Below, in pieces: positions 58,707 to 64,000 of a DNA stretch of 64,000 nucleotides. The stretch comes from Cutaneotrichosporon cavernicola (Eukaryota > Basidiomycota > Tremellomycetes > Trichosporonales > Trichosporonaceae), in the NCBI RefSeq assembly GCF_030864355.1, contig NC_083394.1, positions 2,232,001 through 2,296,000 on the forward strand, in the 5' to 3' direction. Position 1 is the stretch's first letter. The number at the start of each line of letters is the position of its first letter. A program made the position numbers and the translations under genes. The notes under the pieces were generated by a model. It was given only the letters and a program-made list of their open reading frames with translations. It ran no database searches and was not told where the DNA came from.

Positions 58707-59933
58707 CTAACCCCCTACAGAGAAGGGGCGCAAGACGAACGGTGCGGGGTCAACCATGAGCGACGCATGGCGACCAGCCGAGGTGATCCATTGGTCAATG
58801 GTGAGGTGCGTGAGGCGGTCGGGGCACCAGATGCCCGCGTGTTCCTGGAGCGAACGGGCGAGGCACCACCACGCTGTGGGCACGGACCGGCGCGGCGGGG
58901 GTTCGAGGACCTCGAAGGCCATTGCGAAGGCGTCGGCGTCGTCCATCCCCTCTAATCCAACAAGGGTGAGGGTCGGCTCTTCCTCGTACCTCTTGGGAAC
59001 GAGGAAGGCAGCGAGGGCCTCGATGAGGCTCTTTGCGGATTGCATGGGGCGCAAGTCCTCTCGCTCGCCTCGGACGTGGAAGACGAGTGTGACTTCGCCT
59101 CCCGCGGAAGCAATGGCAGTGATCTCGTCGCTGCCGAGGAAGGCTGCGATTGGGTCGAATGAGAGCTCGGCACCACGCCGCCATTCGAAATTGGCAACGA
59201 CGGCGCAGGCGCCCGAAGGGGGTGCGAGGTCGAACGCGCCACGCGGTGCATTCTCGGGGTTGAGCCAGCACACCCAAGTGTCACCGGAGAGGGGAGAGAT
59301 GCCGGAGCCCCACCGTTGATCGAGAACGAGCGCCACGTCGCGGCGTGCAAGGAGCTTTTTCACCCGCCCCCCGGGTGACCAGAAGGATAGTGCGGCGGGG
59401 TCAAAGTCTCCACGTAGCTCGACGACGGAGGCCAGCCGCAGAGCACGCTCCCACCTCTCCGTCAAAGCGGCACGGTGTACGTGTACCGCTGGAGACGCGC
59501 GGGCGCCAAGGAGAGGGAGCTTGTCATCAAAGCAGTCGGTCGTGGTGCACGAGAGCTTGGACGCGATGACAGGGGGAACCGGTAGAGCGGACGGTAGATT
59601 GATGAGAGAGGCGTACAGAGCGCTGAGGGCGCTTGGCGGCGGCGTGGGCGAGAGCAGTCGTATGCTGCCCGTTGTCTCTGCGGTCGGATGGTAGAACGGG
59701 AACTCGATCAGCGGGAGTGCGTGGTGTCGAATAGGATGGCGCAAGAGCGCACATTTCTGGTTGGCGTTCTGCGCGCTTGCGGCAGAGAGATCGATAGCGA
59801 TGTGCTCGAAAAGTAGTGCGTCCACGAACGCAAGCAGCTTCCGCGAGGCCGCGCGGAAGGATAGCTGGGTCCGCCAGCCTGCGTGCAAGGCGATGCGCTC
59901 GACGATGTCCGGATAGCGAGCGTAGTTGATCAT
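58707..59933 (-). CDS. F-box-like protein of unknown function
   Basis: Single-exon frame, 408 aa. The N-terminal ~40 residues (YPDIVERIALHAGWRTQLSFRAASRKLLAFVDALLFEHI) have the spacing of a degenerate F-box: a P-hydrophobic-hydrophobic start, then an RxxSR-type helix. The rest is a mix of short beta and alpha stretches with WR and LxL elements but no recognisable repeats such as LRR or WD40. Such proteins could be substrate receptors of SCF ubiquitin ligases, but the assignment rests only on the weak N-terminal pattern. It lacks introns, unlike most neighbours. The GC-rich codon use supports a real gene. The start is the first ATG of the frame and directly precedes the F-box-like segment. Confidence 0.65.
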   Translation of the reverse strand: MINYARYPDIVERIALHAGWRTQLSFRAASRKLLAFVDALLFEHIAIDLSAASAQNANQKCALLRHPIRHHALPLIEFPFYHPTAETTGSIRLLSPTPPPSALSALYASLINLPSALPVPPVIASKLSCTTTDCFDDKLPLLGARASPAVHVHRAALTERWERALRLASVVELRGDFDPAALSFWSPGGRVKKLLARRDVALVLDQRWGSGISPLSGDTWVCWLNPENAPRGAFDLAPPSGACAVVANFEWRRGAELSFDPIAAFLGSDEITAIASAGGEVTLVFHVRGEREDLRPMQSAKSLIEALAAFLVPKRYEEEPTLTLVGLEGMDDADAFAMAFEVLEPPPRRSVPTAWWCLARSLQEHAGIWCPDRLTHLTIDQWITSAGRHASLMVDPAPFVLRPFSVGG

Positions 59934-61223
59934 GGTTTGCGTGCACGGTGAGATGCTGCAGTTGGTGAAGGATGAGGAATGATGGACATGGACATGGATA
60001 ACAAGGACGGGCAGGCAATGTAAGACGGCGGTCAGTGCGGGTGCAGCACACGCATGGGCCGCGAATATCGTCCCTCACACGCCCGAACTGAGCGGCTCTC
60101 GACTCGATCAAATGCGCATCACATCACAATGGCCGTCTGCACAGCTTCAGCCCGCGTGGGCCGGACCTGGGCTTGTGCGTGTATGTGTTGCAGGTGGGTT
60201 GGGAGGTGCACTACGGCACATGAGGCGAGAGAGCTTGGCCTTTGGACGTGGGTTGCGAGGCTTCACATTTGGACGTGGCTTGCGAAGCGCCTCCTTCCGA
60301 GCCCGAAGGTCAAAGCGATAGCGTCAGTGAGCAGGTCAGCATGAGGCTGGGTAACGCCGTGTTCTTCCGGCACTCCTTTCCGGGCAGTGAGGCGAGATGC
60401 CGGGTCAGCGGCTGTCGACATCGACGTGGTTGCCCCCCGAGCAAAGGACCTGGATAGGGCGGATGATGCGAGTCCCGGTTGGGTAAATCGCAGGGCTGTG
60501 GCTGCAGAGGAGACGTGGTTGCGTTCGTCCCACTTGCTACGCCAGGAATCTCGCGTGGTTCCTGTCCAGGAGCGCTGGGTTTGTCATTTGGGAAGAAGGC
60601 GAACCAGCGCTTCCCCATGCAGTATCTGACACCCAAGGAGCCTTGAATATCCAAGACGCGAGATCATGCTCCGGGCATGATGCTAACGGCACACGTCAGT
60701 TGTAGATGCGGATCGTGATGGCTCATCGGGTCAAGGCATGAGCGACCACATAGATGAAAAAGGTCCATCAGGGAGTGGCGGACTCGGTCGCCGTGTTGGA
60801 CGAAGATGTTGTCGACGATCTGAGGAGGAAGAATGGATTCTGGGCGCTAGGGAGGTGGTCGAGGTGAGTGGACGACGATGTCTGCGTTGTTCCAGACATG
60901 TCGAACTGGGGTCAGATGCTGTTCAAAGCGATTCGTTAGCCCGTGGGGAGGAGTAGGGTTGATAGCGAGTTGGCAAGTATGAGTGATGGAGATGTTTCAG
61001 AAGAGGATGTAATGTTCAGTGGTGGAGATAAGAGTGGAGGTCATCTGGTTGAGGCACGCCGGAATACCGGACCAAGATCTCGCGGTCACCCCGATCCTAC
61101 GCATCAATCACCCCTCAGATGGCGAATAGCATCCGCTGGGCGCTATCGCGCACTCCGTGTGGGGACCTCAGGAAGCTCGTATATTATTATCATCACGCCA
61201 GCGCCTAGTCTAGCTACATATGC
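59934..61223. other. Gene-poor stretch
   Basis: 1.3 kb without a supported gene. A ~20-bp imperfect direct repeat (TTTGGACGTGG) occurs at about 60241 and 60269. Confidence 0.5.
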
Positions 61224-62001
61224 TTAGAGGAGGTAGGCGGCAACGGCAGCGGCGACAGCTCCGAACGAGAGCGAGACCTTGCCAGCGCCGGAACCAGAGG
61301 TGGTCGCAGGGGTCGAGGCGGAGGCGGCAGCCGAACCAGACACCGAGCGGGAGGCGCTGGCCGAGCCCGAGGAAACAGCAGAGCCGGAGGGAGCGGCAGC
61401 CGAGCCCGAAGCCGTAGCCGGAGCCGAAGCCGAAGCGGGAGCCGAGCCCGAAGCCGCAGCCGACTCCGAGGGAGCGGAGGCGGAGGCGGACGGCGAGGCA
61501 GCACCGGACGAGGGAGCGGCAGCGGGGTCGGAGGAGGTCTCCGACGCCGGCGCCGAGGGCGAGGGCGAAGCAGCAGCCTCACCGCCACACATCTGGCGGA
61601 TGGGGTCGACGCGGGCCTGGATCTTGACGGCCTCCTCGGGGTTGGTCGCCTGCATGCACTCGACGCACTTGTCCGAGGTGGCGAGGAGCTCGGCATCACA
61701 GGTCTCCATGCACTTGTTGATGTCGGTGCGGCAGACCAAGGCCCAGTCCATGACGGGGTTGCACTGGTCCTCGCAGCCGGCGATGCCGGCCTGGCGGGAG
61801 AAGAGGAAGGGGGAGTCGAGCGACGCGGCAGAGGCGCCTGGAGTCAGCGCTGTAAATTGTTGGGCGCTAAAGGACGTTGCCGATTCGATTCAGTGGTTCA
61901 AGAGCAAGCCTGAGCATCGCCCACATAGATAGAAAGCGACCTCATCTCGCGTCCCTCCGAATGTACTCACCAACGGCAGCGAGAATAAGGGCGGCACGCA
62001 T
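61224..62001 (-). CDS. Secreted Cys-rich, Ser/Ala-rich probable GPI-anchored surface protein
   Basis: Two exons, complement(61224..61837, 61971..62001), 214 aa. A signal peptide (MRAALILAAVGASAA) is split by the 133-nt intron. The mature N-terminal domain (~30-95) holds eight Cys: CEDQC, then single Cys in ALVC, NKC, ETC, DKC, ECM and QMC. A ~90-residue Ser/Ala/Pro stalk, likely O-glycosylated, follows. The protein ends in a Gly/Ser stretch and hydrophobic tail (VSLSFGAVAAAVAAYLL), as expected for GPI addition. Eight Cys plus a GPI tail recalls CFEM haem/surface proteins, but the Cys spacing was not shown to match CFEM, so the family is left open. Antisense open frames through the stalk are composition artefacts. 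Confidence 0.83.
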
Positions 62002-63019
62002 TTTGGTCAAAGTTTCGAGTGAGTGGATGGGGGAAAGCAAGTCAAGAACAGCTCAACCAGGCCATCTTGTACCCAGATGGAGGGGGAGGCCGAGTCGGAC
62101 GCGCCCACGCGCTCGCGTGAAGCGGCGTATTCCGGAGGTACTTACCGGCCCATCCCTGTACATTCCCCTGGACTGTGACCACCCAGCGAACTGCGAACGG
62201 GCGTAATGACTTGTTCGGAACCTCGCCGACTGTAGATGCATCGGCAAATGGGAGAAGGGAGATTGGTCCCCATTGGCCCAGTGTTCTGGTCAGAGCTCAC
62301 TGTATATCTGATAAAGTGACGTTTCGGCCGATGAGCCTCTTGGCTGGTAGGGAAATATGTCGATCCGCTTTCAACCCTACTTTGTCTCGGTGTCTTGGCA
62401 GGGTTTTTGTGCCAGCCAAAAGTTGAGCGCCGTTCCGTTTTTCTCTCCTCATCTACCTAATGACCACCTCATTCATCAAGAGGATTCCGCCGTCGTGGAA
62501 CTATAAGCCCTGATCCTGCGACGCCCTCCGTTGACTCTCTTGCCGGCCTTGTGGGTAAATGCCTCTTTGCCTTACCGAGATCCCGCGGTCTTCCTGCGCC
62601 TCAGGTATCTAACAATAAATTGGCACGGGCCTGTTGCGCCGCCCGGCGCTGATCGTCTGCATTAATCACAGGCCTTCGGGTTTGCAGGTCTCGAGTGTCA
62701 GTGGTTATCTGATAGTAGTCGGCCGATGCGGGCGACATATGCGCGCGTGATCCGGCGTTGAAACTGCGCAAGCTCCACAGTATGGCGTTCCGGGGAGGCG
62801 TCGTGAACACCGCCCAGGTTGTGTTTGGTCTGCCACACACCGGCGGCCGACCTGACAATTTTCTCCACTCTGGTTTGTGGAATGGGCGAGCCGACGGCGT
62901 TGCTTGTTCTCTTGGACGGCTTGAATTTTGTATCAACGGCCTGCGCAGTCATTCTTTCACCTACTACTTAGACGGAGGACGTCTTGACGCCGCCCACATA
63001 TTCCAGTTGGAACATCAAG
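62002..63019. other. Upstream regions of two divergent genes
   Basis: Lies between the surface-protein gene (minus) and the siderophore transporter (plus), so both promoters are expected here. A GATA core is present at several places (for example 62309 and 62711), which is not informative alone. Confidence 0.45.
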
Positions 63020-64000
63020 ATGGCCAGTACACCAAGCGCAAACTTTGTGGTTGGGGCGGGCACCCCCGAAGTGACCCAACACGCTGCTGCCGAGGTCGAG
63101 ACCGACAAGAGGCGAAACGATGTCGAGTCGACACTCGACACACCTATCGAGACGGCCTTTGAGCTCTCCCAGGGTACCGTCTCGGACGGGCTGTCGCGCA
63201 CAGACACGCGCGTGTCGTTCGAGCAGCCCATCGGTGTCACCAAGATTGAATCTCTGTGTAAGTTGGCCTCTCCGACACACCGCTGATAGCAGACATGGTG
63301 TTCGGAAAGGGGTGGAAGTTGTTCTTCCTGTGGCTGTCCATTGCGCTTGTGGCATACGTGTGGTCCCTCGCCGTCATCACCACCGCTATTTGTGAGTCAC
63401 CGACTTTGAGAGAGACGCAGCTGACCTTGAGACGCTGCGTTCGCAACATCCTTTTGGGGCAAGCACACAATCATCGGTCTCATCGCTGTCATCAACAACC
63501 TCATTTCGGCGGTTATCATGCCCATCCTAGCCAAGGTGTGCGATATCATGTCCCGACCTGCAGGCCTGTTCATCTCCGCCGCCTTCTTCACGATCGGATA
63601 CATCATCGTCGCCGCTGCGCCGACTATTCACGCCGTTGTCGGAGGCGAGGCCATCTACACCGCCGGCCGCACTGGCACGTACCAGGTCATGCACATCCTC
63701 ATCAGTGACATGACCCCGCTCCGGTGGCGCGGCGTCGTGCTGGGTTGCTATTCCCTTCCCTTTGTGCTGAACGGATTTGTTGCTGGTCTCATCACCGCCG
63801 ACATCCGTGCGCTGTCCATGGATAACGGACAGGGCTGGCGCTGGGGTTTCGGCATGTTCGCTATCATTGTTCCTGCGGCTGTTGGGCCCGCCATTGTGGT
63901 CATGTTCTGGGGCCACCACCGCGCCAAGAAGCTCGGCGCACTCTCCCTCGCATCATCTTCGTACACCCGCCGACGCATCCTCGAAGGCGAGAGTGCTGCT
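63020..64000 (+). CDS. Siderophore-iron transporter (MFS, ARN/SIT type), 5' part
   Basis: Exons 63020..63257, 63293..63391 and 63432 onward; truncated by the window edge with ~300 residues visible. A hydrophilic N-terminus (~80 aa) is followed by GVTKIESLYMVFGKGWK, the typical start of the ARN/SIT family. Then come TM1 (FFLWLSIALVAYVWSLAV), FATSFWGKHTIIGLIAVINN, AKVCDIMSRPAG, FTIGYIIVAAAPTIHAVVGG, DMTPLRWRGVVLG and GWRWGFGMFAIIVPAA, which are successive family motifs. These proton-driven transporters import ferric siderophores across the plasma membrane and are usually repressed by iron through GATA factors. Intron 2 (40 nt) ends GCTGACCTTGAG, and splicing there restores the FATSFWGKH block. 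Confidence 0.92.

Noticed and set aside
61279..61932. 217-codon Glu/Ala/Pro-rich plus-strand frame
   Set aside because: Antisense of the Ser/Ala stalk of the surface protein. The minus-strand product has a signal peptide, Cys domain and GPI tail.

Overview
The window looks like nuclear DNA of a basidiomycete yeast, most likely a tremellomycete and plausibly Trichosporonales (for example Trichosporon or Cutaneotrichosporon). Support: GC-rich coding sequence, intron-rich genes with very short GTGAGT-type introns, 1-3 kb gene spacing, and a gene set (KIN1/PAR-1 kinase, KNR4/SMI1, velvet factor, THO2, betaine-lipid synthase, siderophore transporter) typical of filamentous or dimorphic basidiomycetes. 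The clade is inferred from gene style and was not tested phylogenetically. All exon structures were read by eye from splice motifs and reading-frame continuity; exon coordinates are given in each entry.

Layout. 1-10 kb: an intron-containing tRNA-Tyr, a small probable mitochondrial membrane protein, a galactose-1-phosphate uridylyltransferase/galactokinase fusion, proteasome alpha-2 transcribed divergently from it, and a farnesylated Ydj1-type DnaJ. 10-18 kb: PP4 regulatory subunit 2, a COPI-associated Golgi membrane protein, an unrecognised 11-exon gene, GPN3 and a divergent septin-like GTPase. 18-23.6 kb: a GDA1/CD39 nucleoside diphosphatase and two tRNA-like genes in a gene-sparse stretch. 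23.6-38.7 kb: THO2, KNR4/SMI1 and a KIN1-type kinase, all on the plus strand. 40-43 kb: a velvet-family regulator. 42.7-52 kb: about 9.3 kb with no convincing gene, containing a 19-bp minisatellite that alternates between two variants. 52-64 kb: a membrane-bound GNAT acetyltransferase, betaine-lipid synthase BTA1, a DUF423/TMEM256-like membrane protein, an F-box-like protein, a Cys-rich probable GPI-anchored surface protein, and the 5' part of a siderophore-iron transporter that runs off the right edge.

Functional themes: this is ordinary chromosomal housekeeping (mRNA export, proteostasis, Golgi nucleotide handling, RNA polymerase assembly, polarity signalling) with nutrient-responsive genes mixed in (galactose, phosphate-sparing lipid, iron). 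No transposon coding region, CRISPR array or plasmid feature was recognised. The most unusual observations are the GALT-GALK fusion, a splicing style of roughly 30-35 nt introns with the branch motif almost touching the 3' splice site, and micro-exons of 9, 12 and 14 nt.
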